Assembly: GCA_017548125.1 (NCBI GenBank)
Contig: JAFYNK010000012.1
Location: 1-64,000, forward strand
Direction of reading: 5' to 3'
DNA from: Bacteroidales bacterium
GTDB taxonomy: Bacteria; Bacteroidota; Bacteroidia; Bacteroidales; F082
DNA: 64,000 nt
Of this stretch, positions 35,401 through 44,645 are shown in pieces; within the stretch, counting starts at the first letter, position 1, and the number at the start of each line of letters is the position of its first letter. The notes beneath the pieces are model-generated. The model was not told where the DNA came from. It saw only the letters and a program-made list of their open reading frames with translations, and ran no database searches. The position numbers and the translations under genes were made by a program.

Positions 35401-38400
35401 AGTTTTACATTATTTACTGCATTTGATAAAGGCTTAGTATTTCCTTCAACATCTACTTCTGTATCAGCAGCATCAATGGCACTATTGATACTCATAGTTA
35501 TTTTCCCATCATTAACTGAAAAATCAATAGTTAAACCTTCTAAAGCGCCAGTTATAGATTCTCTTAATTTATCAGTTTCTATTTTTATTTCTAACTCTTT
35601 ATCATTTTCTGCAAAAATAGCTTCCAATTGTTCTAAGGCATCATCTGCATTCCAATCAAAATCTGCGGGAATTTCAACTGTTTCTAATCTTCCTGTCGTC
35701 TCTGAAAGATATTGAATTGAATCTACTGCCCCATTTTCAAAACTTGAAATAAAACCTTTTCTAAGTTGTTCTTGTGCTTCGTCAGGTATTCTTAAATTCT
35801 TTAATGTCTTGTTAAAATCATCTAATTTTAAAACTTTTTCTCCCGTCTTTCTGTTTTCATCTATAAAACCTTGACTAAATTGTTTTCCGGCGTCTTGCCC
35901 TTCTTTTTTCCAGGTTTTTGTAGCATTATCAAATACATTTACTGATTTATCTTCATATCCAAGAGCTTCACCAATTTGATTAAGTGCATCATTAACATCT
36001 TTTATATTACCATTTTCATCATATAAATCTAATATATGAACTTTTTTTCCAGAGGTTTCTAAATATTTATTAAAATCACCAATATTTTTTCCATAAAAAT
36101 CTAGAACAGCATCAATTTCACTTTGGTCTAATATAGAACCATATAATCCTTCAAATATATTTCCTTCTTCTATTAAAGATTCCATGGCTTGAGGAAATTC
36201 AGCATTACGTAAATTAAGCATAAATTGAGGATTTCTGGCTTTTTCATCTGCTATCATGGCTTCTGCCATATTTTTGGTATAACCAACCTCTTGAAGCCCT
36301 TTAATCATTTTTTCAAGAGAGCCATCAGTCCCTATTACAACTTGACCATTTTCAATAGAAAAACCATAATCATCAAAAATACTAGTGTCTATTGCATTTC
36401 CAAGAGCATCTTTACCAGCAAGTAAGTTTTGCCACATTGGACTCATATTAGTTTTATTTGCTGATAATGCTGCATTAAGTTCATTCACTTTTGCAATATA
36501 TTGATCAGCAGTTTCAAGACCAGCATCCCAATCAGAGCCAAACCAAAAATCAAGATAACTACCTATTTGTTCACTACCCGCGAGACCTTGTGACATTAAA
36601 TCTGAAATCGCATCAGTAGTAGTACCAATAAAACTAGTAATATCTCCCTCGTTATAACCTGGATCAAAATTAGAAATTCTATCTAAAACCGAAGCAGTAA
36701 TATCATCAATTTCTCCCGCACGTCCAATAGCAGAAAGCACCGCATTTGTTAATTGAAAATCTTTTAATTCACCTTTATTAAGCATAGTCAGCGCCTTGCC
36801 TAAACTTGTTGCTGACATACCGGTATTCTGAAGCATTTTGTCAAGATTTTTATAATTTTTTGCTAATCCTCGAATATCTGCTCCAGTAATTTCTTCTCCG
36901 GCATTAATAATATCACTTAAATCTTCTTTTATAGAATCAAAATCAGACTTAAGAAAATATTTCATCTGAGCTGACGCGTCAAAAGCAGAACTACCCACCT
37001 CTTGCATACTATTACTAATTTCTTGAATATATTCATTACTAGAATTTGCTGCTTCACCTAAAGCATAGGCCCCTTCAATTGGATTAGACCAATCGATACC
37101 AGTTATCCAATCTTGAATTTCAGTAATTTGTTCGGCTGAGATGAAAGCATCATTAATTGCATTTGAAAAAGCGTCCCATCCAGCGCTAATAACAGAAGGA
37201 TCACTAATATCTTCTAAAGAATCAAAAATATTATTTACCATAGATTGATACTGAAGCCCCATATTTTTAAAACGACTTTGTTGCGCTTCAAAATTAGTAA
37301 ATAAATCTTCATCTTTTGTATTCTTTGAATATTTTCGAATTTTATCTAAAGTACCCTTAATATTTCTAGCGTAATTTTCTGCTAATGTTTTTTTATCCCA
37401 AGAATTAATGAAAGATTGCATAGAATCAAATCCTAAATCCTTCATAATTGAATCAGCTTCTGGACCTAATGCTGACTTTAATTGTTTGCCAAGAGTTGAT
37501 ACATTAAGATTTTTTATTTCATCAAAAGTTAAATCCGTAATATTACCAGATATTAAACTGGCGAGAGCTTGTTGAACTTCAGGCTCTAACGTTTTCATTG
37601 CAGTAGTTAAAGCATCAACTCCTTCTGAGATAGTATCTCCAATTGAAACTTGAGCTAAACCTTCTGCTAATTGATCTTTGCTTATTTTAGCCTCACGTAC
37701 TGTTTCAATGTCAAGATTTTTTGCAGTGGCATATGCAGTTTCTAAATCTTTTCTTTGATTTCCAGTGAGTAAAGAAGTTATTCCTAATTCTTCGGCTAAA
37801 TTTAAAAAATCCTCTCCTTTTACATTTTTAAATTTTTTACTTTCTTCAGCAAGTCTTTCTTCATAAGTTTTTCCAATTAAATCTTTGGATACACCTTCAG
37901 ATAATTTGTCAAAATATTTATAATTTAAAGAATTTTGAGATGCAGAGGCTGCAACCATAGATTTAGCGTAAGATAATTGTTCTAATTGTGTTTGACCAAT
38001 TTTAGCACTATATTTAGCAAATTCTCCCCTAAATTCCCAAATTTCTTCTGGAGTTTTTCTATATAATGAAGCAAGTTCTTGTACTCCTTTAGAATCTGGT
38101 GAAGAAAAAGTTTCTCCATAATTTTCTGGACTAACAAGTTCATTTACTCTATCTAATTGTTCTTGTTGCTTTTCTCTTACATTAAAAGGATCAAGCCAAT
38201 CAATATTAAAATATGCAAGTTTACCAATATCATCATTTATAAAATAACCTAATTGTCGGTTAATATCTTTTTGTGATGCTTTTAATTGTAATTGAGATTG
38301 TTTAGTTTGAGCAGCTAATAATGAAACTTGTGAATTGCGGATTGCTTTAAAAGCTGCATCTTCTACGTAATCCCAGCCTTCTGTAGTTATAGATAATTGT

Positions 38401-41400
38401 CCATTTTCACCAAGCTCTAAATACCTAGAAAGTCCTGGATATCTTTTAGTTAATTCTATTACTTGTGAATTGGCCTCTAACATACTTTTGGTCCAATCAG
38501 AAGTTCCTTTAGTTAAATTATTAACAGTATCTTGAATTTCACTATAAGATTGTTTGGTATTTAATAATTCATCATAAGCACTTTTTGCTTCTGTCGCTTC
38601 AGATTTTAGTCTATCAATTTGCTTAGTTGTTTTCTCTAATTGTCCTTCTAAAGAGTTTTCTTTTACTGATTTATGTATTTTATATCCAACATAAGCAAAT
38701 CCTGCAACAGCAGCAGCAATACCAGCAACCCATAACCAACCACTAAGTCCTGTTAAACCAGCAGCTTTAATTGCAGTGCCTAATTCAGGAAATAATGTTG
38801 TTAAACCAGGAAGGGCCATAGCAAAAGAACTTAATACTGTTCCTACTCCAAGTAATGCCGTACCCATTGTTTTTATAGCTACAGCACTTTTTTCATATCC
38901 TTTCTCATCTAAAGCATTACCCATTTTTAATAATGCTCCGCCAGCCAAGCCAGCGGCCACGCTTAATGCTAATGCTTGTGATGATACTTTATCAATAGAA
39001 GCTTGATTAAATTGTATATTTTTAATACCTTTGTCATTTGCAACTTTTCGAGCTTCTACTGAACCAAATTTATTATATGCTTTAGCGATTTCTTTTGCAT
39101 CTTTTCTAGTCTGCTTTCTTATATCTGCTTTTTGTTTTTTAGATAATCTTTTTCCATTTTTATCTAATTGCATCCGCTGACGATTTATTTGATTTCTTAA
39201 AAATTTTTCATCAGCATAACTATCTTTCCCTATGGTAGCCTGCATATAAGCATCACGCAAACTAACTTTTTTAGTAGAATCTTTTATTCCTTGACTAAAT
39301 TGAGTTCTAATATTAGATCCAAATTCCACACCAAAACGTCTAAAATTTTGTAAATTTCTTCCTGTAAGAGTGCTTGCAACAGCTTCACCTCTTGCTTTTG
39401 TAACTAGTATATCAAAAAGTCCTCTACCTAATCGAAAAGCTCCTAATGAAACTGCTATTTTTGCTATCGCCCCGCCAAGCCCACCTAATCCATCTGTAAG
39501 TTTATTAATACCAGTAATTAAACCCGTTAAAAGAGTAATGCCACCTTTTGCTAAATCACTATTTAAAATACCCATAGCAAATTGATCCCAAGCATTTTTT
39601 AATCTATTTAATGCTGTCTCCATGCTATCTAAGGTTTTTTCAAATTGTTCTTGGCCTGCACCTTCTGCATTATAGGCTTTTTCAACTAATTCTTGTGTAC
39701 GACTATAATTACTCATCATAGCCAAAAAACGAGATTGTTGTCTAGAACCAGCTGCGGTAGTTGCAATATATCTTTGCGTAGCTAAATCAAGAGTATCCCA
39801 TTTACTTGCTAATTCTAATAAAATATCATCTAATCCAACTTCACCACGTAAAAAAGACTTTAAAGAAATTCCAACATTTTTTAATGCGGCATCTATCTTA
39901 TTAATACTAATCTCTTCGCCTTCTTCATCTGATCCCATAAGCTGTCCTTTAGAAAATAAAGTTTTTACCTCGGAAAAACGAGCAATAATAGTTTTCATTG
40001 CCGTACCAGCGGTTTCTGGGGCTTCTCTTGTGGTCTCAATAATTTGAGCTAATAATGCAGCAGTATTTTCAAATTCCATATTAGCACTACTAGCAATAGA
40101 AGCAGTTTTACTCATAGCGATAGAGAGTTCTTCTACATTAGAAGCAGTTGAAGCTGCTAATTTAGAGTAAACATCATTTACTCTTTGAGCAGAAGTTTCA
40201 TTAATCTCCATATTAAAACCACGAAGTGCAGAAGTCATATAGTCAGTAGCATCTGCAGCTTCAATACCAGCAATACGAGCCATCTTCAAAGTTTCCGTAG
40301 AAACAGCCATAACTTGATTAGTGTTTAAACCTTGTTGGTAATATAAAGTTGCTGCTTTATAGGCATCATTTGTTACAATACCTAATTCATTAGCCATATT
40401 TGTATATTTTGGTAATTGTTTCCACATATCACCAATAGAATAATTAGTAACTACAGCTGTTTCTGTCATTGTTGCATCTAGTTCTTTTATCGTATCAAAA
40501 GAGCTTTTTAATGCACGCCTAAATAATCTTACTGCAGCCTCCATAGATAAAAAATAACCAATCCGATATTTAAGAGAACTAATATCTCTAAAACGCTCAT
40601 CCATAATTTCAACTTCACGTCTAGTTTGAGATATACCCTCTTTTAACCCCTTAAAAGCATTCCCATTTATTTTTATATTATTAAATGCTTTAGATAAATT
40701 TTCACCAAGTTTTGCAGTTTCTTTATTAGTTAAATCATTAATAAGTTTTTTAGCATTTTCAAGATTATGAGTAAGACCATCTGTTTTTATTCCATTTATC
40801 TTTTCTAATTCAGAAAATAATTTTTCTAAAGCCGAACCACCTTGAGAAGCTAATTGAGTTAATTCTTCTTTAAGTTTAATAATACTTGTTTGTACAGTAG
40901 TAGAACTCGGCATTTTTCCGCCTTGGTCTATTTCTGACATAAGTTTTTTATATTCTTGAGCAGCAGTTTTTAATTCTGAAATTCGTTTTGTTAAATCATC
41001 TTTTTTTAAAATTTCAAATTCATTTCCAGATTTTTTAACTTTTCCACCTTTTGACCTACGATTAAGTTCTTCTTCTGCTTTTTCTATATCTTTAGAAGCT
41101 TTTTTTAATTTTTCAGCATATTCTTCATATTGTTTTACTTTGTCTAATAAATTTTCTTTTTGACTTAAAGCACTTTGGTTTTTAACAGTATTTTCTTCTA
41201 TTTTCTTCAATGTTTGTTCATATTGTTTTAAAGCATTATTTGCAGCATTAATATCTTTTAAAACATTATCTGGAAGAAGCTTAATTTTATTAGCTTTACT
41301 AAGTCCTTGTACTTCGTTAATACTACGACCAAGTTGATTATATAATTCAATAATTTTTTGGCCACTTTTTTCTATTTTAGAAAAATCACCCATATTTTTA

Positions 41401-41594
41401 ATACTTTTAGAACTAAGATTTTGAAAATTTTCTAATTCTCTTGACATTTTACTAAAAATATCAGCAGTTTTTTTGTCAAGATTATCGGGTAATTTTAATC
41501 CTTGTAAACCTTTTTTCATGCTATTAATAGCACTAATAATTTGCCCCACATTCATCTGAGCATCAAAAGTTACTGTAAGATGATTACCTGCCAT
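32427..41594 (-). CDS. Tape measure protein
   Basis: A 3055-residue tape measure, among the longest for siphoviruses. Residues 1-300 are coiled coil. Residues about 360-620 match the TP901-type core (KELDATMTETAVVTNYSIG, TAGTAMKTIIARFSEV). Hydrophobic segments near 860-975 (LALSVAAGLAGGALL, WVAGIAAAVAGFAYV) would cross the host membrane. A second coiled-coil block lies near 2250-2560. Four related helical repeats of about 25 residues follow at about 2645-2920 (INEAIKNQNWEEAAMYEGYR, INEAIAKKDWKEAFKLAGQR and two variants). The end GGLVEGTGLAWLDGTPSRPE is typical of tape measure C-termini. At about 1.5 angstrom per residue a tail of roughly 450 nm is expected. Confidence 0.95.
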   Translation of the reverse strand: MAGNHLTVTFDAQMNVGQIISAINSMKKGLQGLKLPDNLDKKTADIFSKMSRELENFQNLSSKSIKNMGDFSKIEKSGQKIIELYNQLGRSINEVQGLSKANKIKLLPDNVLKDINAANNALKQYEQTLKKIEENTVKNQSALSQKENLLDKVKQYEEYAEKLKKASKDIEKAEEELNRRSKGGKVKKSGNEFEILKKDDLTKRISELKTAAQEYKKLMSEIDQGGKMPSSTTVQTSIIKLKEELTQLASQGGSALEKLFSELEKINGIKTDGLTHNLENAKKLINDLTNKETAKLGENLSKAFNNIKINGNAFKGLKEGISQTRREVEIMDERFRDISSLKYRIGYFLSMEAAVRLFRRALKSSFDTIKELDATMTETAVVTNYSIGDMWKQLPKYTNMANELGIVTNDAYKAATLYYQQGLNTNQVMAVSTETLKMARIAGIEAADATDYMTSALRGFNMEINETSAQRVNDVYSKLAASTASNVEELSIAMSKTASIASSANMEFENTAALLAQIIETTREAPETAGTAMKTIIARFSEVKTLFSKGQLMGSDEEGEEISINKIDAALKNVGISLKSFLRGEVGLDDILLELASKWDTLDLATQRYIATTAAGSRQQSRFLAMMSNYSRTQELVEKAYNAEGAGQEQFEKTLDSMETALNRLKNAWDQFAMGILNSDLAKGGITLLTGLITGINKLTDGLGGLGGAIAKIAVSLGAFRLGRGLFDILVTKARGEAVASTLTGRNLQNFRRFGVEFGSNIRTQFSQGIKDSTKKVSLRDAYMQATIGKDSYADEKFLRNQINRQRMQLDKNGKRLSKKQKADIRKQTRKDAKEIAKAYNKFGSVEARKVANDKGIKNIQFNQASIDKVSSQALALSVAAGLAGGALLKMGNALDEKGYEKSAVAIKTMGTALLGVGTVLSSFAMALPGLTTLFPELGTAIKAAGLTGLSGWLWVAGIAAAVAGFAYVGYKIHKSVKENSLEGQLEKTTKQIDRLKSEATEAKSAYDELLNTKQSYSEIQDTVNNLTKGTSDWTKSMLEANSQVIELTKRYPGLSRYLELGENGQLSITTEGWDYVEDAAFKAIRNSQVSLLAAQTKQSQLQLKASQKDINRQLGYFINDDIGKLAYFNIDWLDPFNVREKQQEQLDRVNELVSPENYGETFSSPDSKGVQELASLYRKTPEEIWEFRGEFAKYSAKIGQTQLEQLSYAKSMVAASASQNSLNYKYFDKLSEGVSKDLIGKTYEERLAEESKKFKNVKGEDFLNLAEELGITSLLTGNQRKDLETAYATAKNLDIETVREAKISKDQLAEGLAQVSIGDTISEGVDALTTAMKTLEPEVQQALASLISGNITDLTFDEIKNLNVSTLGKQLKSALGPEADSIMKDLGFDSMQSFINSWDKKTLAENYARNIKGTLDKIRKYSKNTKDEDLFTNFEAQQSRFKNMGLQYQSMVNNIFDSLEDISDPSVISAGWDAFSNAINDAFISAEQITEIQDWITGIDWSNPIEGAYALGEAANSSNEYIQEISNSMQEVGSSAFDASAQMKYFLKSDFDSIKEDLSDIINAGEEITGADIRGLAKNYKNLDKMLQNTGMSATSLGKALTMLNKGELKDFQLTNAVLSAIGRAGEIDDITASVLDRISNFDPGYNEGDITSFIGTTTDAISDLMSQGLAGSEQIGSYLDFWFGSDWDAGLETADQYIAKVNELNAALSANKTNMSPMWQNLLAGKDALGNAIDTSIFDDYGFSIENGQVVIGTDGSLEKMIKGLQEVGYTKNMAEAMIADEKARNPQFMLNLRNAEFPQAMESLIEEGNIFEGLYGSILDQSEIDAVLDFYGKNIGDFNKYLETSGKKVHILDLYDENGNIKDVNDALNQIGEALGYEDKSVNVFDNATKTWKKEGQDAGKQFSQGFIDENRKTGEKVLKLDDFNKTLKNLRIPDEAQEQLRKGFISSFENGAVDSIQYLSETTGRLETVEIPADFDWNADDALEQLEAIFAENDKELEIKIETDKLRESITGALEGLTIDFSVNDGKITMSINSAIDAADTEVDVEGNTKPLSNAVNNVKLPSKTVVLNFIQTGLSGILNMLRTISNTSWGATVRVGGTFAGGLRATKNTGKSLGSKAGNWVTNTVNYIRDGLAKGIKTAPSSRIALTGEEGPELHQLADGGYYITGTAGPSLDYVGKGDTIYTAEETKKILSGRRRSITRPRFATSNKKKKLGSAVGGAITSGVQEAKKGVVVIPVGQRSGTSGSSRSSSSNKNSNASASKTAANNTEKAANDAEKWENSFDHLYNLTQDINAELRTREKLEKQYNRYQKERIPLGKTLAQISKAELYNLEQQRKLQEKMFEARKHDIVATEEKYKDYTQYAHYNWQDQTIEIEWDKINAVTDEETGNKIEEYINKLEEIQDQIQEAEDALDDIYDEIAEIRERGAKANQELQDQVLDKLIEREQQQIDLQEKTNQAINDAANDLHEAISRNIEKMRQDRNNERKKEDLTEKERRLAYLKMDTTGGNALAIKQLEKELKEEREEFNDELVDQALNNMQEQNEEAAKQRERQVELLQGVLDFQTKIGYFAQRALEIVEAGTKDGFLVEDSELYSLLITNNEDYWKKSVASRNAYLSEIATLVAEKYAKDELVNSERNLNKGGYMTQMMNATSAEQFRQAEEARNAYINEHPEEGWATTGFSDSYQLGQINDIGYNEEQIYGKKDEEGYLIAGTGIDWQAKINEAIKNQNWEEAAMYEGYRDLKISKLKADDPARANAKMTYGSQAASAYAKATGSLTSSGERGTAKDQSASHGDSLLESKAKQLYEASVGNLPEPTTAGGYMTLMQEAMDRGRFDEAFAYAKKRDAKISETGKAYNEQDSFKYVYRRFAGYGNNWQTAWNEYNKGNKNYDPNIRDYQEKINEAIAKKDWKEAFKLAGQRDYKLAHDTSVSQYKGPRDDTTWEYVFRKWNGQFKTGGLVEGTGLAWLDGTPSRPEYVLNAGQTQAFLRLTDMIGNLGSSSNQQTVGDTYINVDINVDQIANDYDVEAAANKVKQIIYQDSMYRNVNRINLLR

Positions 41595-41605
41595 TATTTC
41601 CTCCT

Positions 41606-41643
41606 TAAAAAATAAAAAATCAGCATTAACAAAGTAATGCTGA
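41606..41643 (-). terminator. Intrinsic terminator/attenuator upstream of the tape measure gene
   Basis: On the leftward strand, TCAGCATTA / TAATGCTGA (arms 41635-41643 and 41620-41628) is followed by TTTTTTATTTTTT, then immediately by the AAGGAGG site of the tape measure gene. It is positioned to cut down transcription into the tape measure. Confidence 0.8.
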
Positions 41644-41649
41644 CTTTAC

Positions 41650-42435
41650 TTATTCCTCATCTATGTCATCATCAAGGAAGAATATATTTAAAATAGAAGT
41701 TGATCCTTTCTCTCCTGTCGGTAGCGCCAAGCCTTGAAAATTCGCAACTACCGGATTTGCATTTTTCCCCAATCGCATAGACAAGCCAGACATTAACTTT
41801 AGTCTGGGAATTTCAATAATTCCCGTTCTTATCTTACCTGTTATATCATCCTTTACACGCGTTTTACCTTCTAACCGAAGGTACCCATTTATTATACCGC
41901 TACCCAAAGTTACCATATGAGTTTTCTCTGAGTAATCATAATAATAATCCAATAAAACATTGAGATAAGGGGTCTCTATAATTAAAGTTTGGTCGTCTTC
42001 TACTTCATAGGGAATTTTTCTCCCAGTAGAAACATTATAAACAAAAAATGAACCACAAGGCTTCTTAGAAAATCTTACCTTTCCTTCTTCATCACTTTCT
42101 ACTACTTCTCTATGTGGAATCTTAATAAAATCTTCTTCTCCATTTAATAATATAGTCCTTAAATTACTAAGCAATCCAAACTGAACTATATTAAAAACTC
42201 CTTGTGAAAAGCCTATTTCAACTCCTTTATTTGTTTCCCAAAATACTCTATCTTGATTTTCATATCCGCCTCTTGCAGTAATAAAATCTTTATGTTCAGT
42301 TAATCCAAAAATTTGAATTTTATCAAAGAGGCAAATAGTTTCATCTTTTTCGAAAGAATATCCCGCTATCTCCATAGGATAAGTAGCTTTAAGCCGCACT
42401 TCGTATAGTTCTTTTAGCGAAAATTCATTATCCAT
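41650..42435 (-). CDS. Putative tail protein between tube and tape measure genes
   Basis: A 261-residue protein starting at ATG 42435 behind GGAGGGC; a longer in-frame start at 42468 would lie in the terminator. It is beta-rich (EVRLKATYPMEIAGYSFEKDE, GIIEIPRLKLMSGLSMRLG) and ends in an acidic tail FFLDDDIDEE. The place between major tail protein and tape measure normally holds tail assembly chaperones, but this protein looks structural and no slippery frameshift site is evident. It may be a second tube-like or tail-stabilising protein. Function not established. Confidence 0.6.
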   Translation of the reverse strand: MDNEFSLKELYEVRLKATYPMEIAGYSFEKDETICLFDKIQIFGLTEHKDFITARGGYENQDRVFWETNKGVEIGFSQGVFNIVQFGLLSNLRTILLNGEEDFIKIPHREVVESDEEGKVRFSKKPCGSFFVYNVSTGRKIPYEVEDDQTLIIETPYLNVLLDYYYDYSEKTHMVTLGSGIINGYLRLEGKTRVKDDITGKIRTGIIEIPRLKLMSGLSMRLGKNANPVVANFQGLALPTGEKGSTSILNIFFLDDDIDEE

Positions 42436-42450
42436 TTTATGCCCTCCAAT

Positions 42451-42480
42451 AAAAAAGGTGGGCAGCACCAGCCACCCACC
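42451..42480 (-). terminator. Intrinsic terminator/attenuator after the major tail protein gene
   Basis: In the leftward transcript the stem GGTGGGTGGC / GCTGCCCACC (loop TGGT, two GU pairs) is followed by TTTTTT. It separates the tail tube gene from 41650-42435 and would leave the tube gene more abundant in the mRNA pool. Confidence 0.8.
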
Positions 42481-42497
42481 TCTTAGTGTTTAATTTT

Positions 42498-43397
42498 TTA
42501 CTGACCTAATTCAGATGTATTATCTGTATCTAGGTAATGGTTATGATAAATCTTGGTATCAGCAGCAGTGGCCGCGCCAGCAGTACCAGCAAGGTCATAC
42601 TTAACTAGTTTCATCATAACACCATCTTTAGGTCTTAAAACCTTCAGATTCATGTTAAATACAGAAGGATCACCTTCAGCCTCTAGAGTAATTGTATTTT
42701 CAGACTGAACCTTAGCTTTTGGAATAATGAACTGGAAGAATTCATCCTTACCAGATGCTTCGGATCTAGCAAAAGTATCACCAGTTACATAATAGGTACC
42801 AGGGAAACTATTAGCAGAAATATCAATAACAGCACCAGTAACCTGTAGGTCGAAGGAGCAGAATAAAGAACCTTCAGCAGTTACTACTGCGCCCCACTGG
42901 GTAGTAGTTGTTACTTCATTACCAGTTGCATCATAGAACTTAGGATTAACCTTCAGATATTTAGCTCCATTTGGTGCAATATAAGCCTGATTCCAACCAC
43001 TTACAGTGGTAGCACTTCCAATAGCAGAAGCCTCATCTGGAATTGCAGAAGCACCACTAGCTAAAGCAGTAGGTGTAAACTGTTCAGTTTTCATAATATA
43101 AGCATTATTACCAGTGTAATTGCTTACAGTACCATTACCAAACATAATAGCCATGGATTTAGCAGAGAATAGAGCATCTTCTAGAGTTACAGTAATTTCC
43201 TTACCATAGTCCCAAGAAATTAGAGCCGCATTACCCTTACCACCACGAGCATCAGTTTCTTCAGCAGTCTGTTCAATTGTAGAAACCTTTAGAGTGTCTA
43301 GATAAAGAACAGGTACTTTAGGAGTACCGTCATTATTTAGGTCATAGAATGTTACGTCTGCAACCTCTTTAATACCATAGCGGTCTAGAATATTCAT
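42498..43397 (-). CDS. Major tail (tube) protein
   Basis: A 299-residue protein. The opening NILDRYGIKEVADVTFYDLN, KVPVLYLDTLKVSTIEQTAEETDARGGKG and SWDYGKEITVTLEDALFS resembles tail tube subunits of clostridial and lactococcal siphophages, which have beta-barrel domains plus a loop in the GGKG region. Codons are clearly less AT-rich than average, with GGTACC-type optimised choices, as expected for a protein made in hundreds of copies. It lies in the usual place upstream of the tape measure and is followed by an attenuator. Site AGGAGGAAATCC precedes the ATG. Confidence 0.85.
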   Translation of the reverse strand: MNILDRYGIKEVADVTFYDLNNDGTPKVPVLYLDTLKVSTIEQTAEETDARGGKGNAALISWDYGKEITVTLEDALFSAKSMAIMFGNGTVSNYTGNNAYIMKTEQFTPTALASGASAIPDEASAIGSATTVSGWNQAYIAPNGAKYLKVNPKFYDATGNEVTTTTQWGAVVTAEGSLFCSFDLQVTGAVIDISANSFPGTYYVTGDTFARSEASGKDEFFQFIIPKAKVQSENTITLEAEGDPSVFNMNLKVLRPKDGVMMKLVKYDLAGTAGAATAADTKIYHNHYLDTDNTSELGQ

Positions 43398-43411
43398 TTA
43401 TGGATTTCCTC

Positions 43412-44161
43412 CTATTCATCTAGATTTCTAATCCAATATTTTGGTTTTATCTTTTTTGCTTCTGCTCCAGCTTGAATACTCCGTATATCTATCTCATACT
43501 TCTCTTTTTCTTGATAACGCATGACAAGAGTATTGGCTGCAACATAAGTCATCTCTCCAATATTAAGTGGAGTTATCCCAATTCCCATACAGCAAATTGA
43601 AGAAATTAAAGTTTCTAAATTTAATCCTTTTCCAGATTTAGCTTTAATTCTGTCCCTATACCGCGCGAGCGCCTTCATTCTTTTTATTTTAGGATGTTCA
43701 TTAGGATCAGGAGGCTCAATAGCTTTTTCTCCAATTGACTCTCTTATATTATTCTGAAATTCAAAAAATTCCTCTTCTTCTAAAAAAATCAATTCAGATA
43801 AATCTTTTACTCTTGCTAATTCTTCTTCCAAATCTCCAATTAATATTTTCTTTTGTTCATATATAAAAGTTACCTCTTGATGAATGAAAAAATAGAAAGC
43901 ATTTCTGGCTATTCTTTCAAACTCTTTATCGTGATAACTATTAGCTAATAAAAATTCAAATGGAGTAGGTAAATCTCCGTAGTCTTTTTCTTTATCTTGC
44001 GCCAACTCATCCTCTATATCTTCTTGAGAAAGAGTTAACAACTGATGATATTGTGGATATTCAATATTTCCAATAATATCTTTAATTAATGGTGGATAAA
44101 TTAAAAACTTATTATGAAAATCTTCGGGAAAACCAAAGAAAGCTCTCTCTTTATTAATCAT
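43412..44161 (-). CDS. Tail-module protein, possible tail assembly factor
   Basis: A 249-residue acidic helical protein overlapping the previous gene by 8 bases. The N-terminus (INKERAFFGFPEDFHNKFLIYPPL) and the C-terminal ETLISSICCMGIGITPLNIGE region resemble proteins I recall from phage head-tail regions, possibly of the Gp15/tail-chaperone kind, though here it lies before rather than after the tube gene. A coiled coil is likely near residues 100-150. Role is inferred from place only. Confidence 0.5.
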   Translation of the reverse strand: MINKERAFFGFPEDFHNKFLIYPPLIKDIIGNIEYPQYHQLLTLSQEDIEDELAQDKEKDYGDLPTPFEFLLANSYHDKEFERIARNAFYFFIHQEVTFIYEQKKILIGDLEEELARVKDLSELIFLEEEEFFEFQNNIRESIGEKAIEPPDPNEHPKIKRMKALARYRDRIKAKSGKGLNLETLISSICCMGIGITPLNIGEMTYVAANTLVMRYQEKEKYEIDIRSIQAGAEAKKIKPKYWIRNLDE

Positions 44162-44645
44162 AAGTAGTTAATCTAAATTGCTGTAAATAACAGCTCATTT
44201 CCTCTGATAAAAAATTCATCTCAAAGTTACCACCAACTACTTTCCCTAATCCATTCACAACTTTTCCATTTAAACTTTTTTGAACCTCTCCCATAATTGC
44301 AAAAGGTCTTAAATTAGTATTCTTAATAATCCATTGTGTTAAAGGAACAAAAGTTTCGATTTCTATTAAAATATCTAAAAACTCGTTGTTTTCTAAATTA
44401 ATATTACCTCTCGCAACTCTAATAACAATCATAGAGTTTGCAGTTTCTTTTGGTCCAACACGAGGATTTATTTTTATCATCTTTTCAAAAATTTCTTGTC
44501 TTTTTTGCTCCTCCGTTAAATGAGGATGTGAAAGGGGATCTTTATCAGTATAATAAAGAAGATTTACTAAATCATCATTAGCCATTAAACGACTAACAAT
44601 TTTCTGTAAGTTCTCCCCTATCTCTTGACAATTTCTAACTCCCAT
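44154..44645 (-). CDS. Putative tail terminator/completion protein
   Basis: A 163-residue protein, overlapping its upstream neighbour's stop by a single base and the next start by 8 bases. It has a beta-rich centre (NSMIVIRVARGNINLENNEFLDILIEIETFVPL) and a helix before it, the layout of tail terminator proteins that cap the tube at the neck. In siphoviruses that gene lies just before the major tail protein, which fits. No specific motif confirms it. Confidence 0.55.
   Translation of the reverse strand: MGVRNCQEIGENLQKIVSRLMANDDLVNLLYYTDKDPLSHPHLTEEQKRQEIFEKMIKINPRVGPKETANSMIVIRVARGNINLENNEFLDILIEIETFVPLTQWIIKNTNLRPFAIMGEVQKSLNGKVVNGLGKVVGGNFEMNFLSEEMSCYLQQFRLTTYD

Noticed and set aside
42436..42468. 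Longer start for the 41650-42435 gene
   Set aside because: The extension runs through the attenuator hairpin and the GGAGGG site.
41650..44161. Programmed -1 frameshift of tail assembly chaperones
   Set aside because: No overlapping second frame and no slippery heptamer seen before the tape measure gene; the two candidate genes have normal separate starts.
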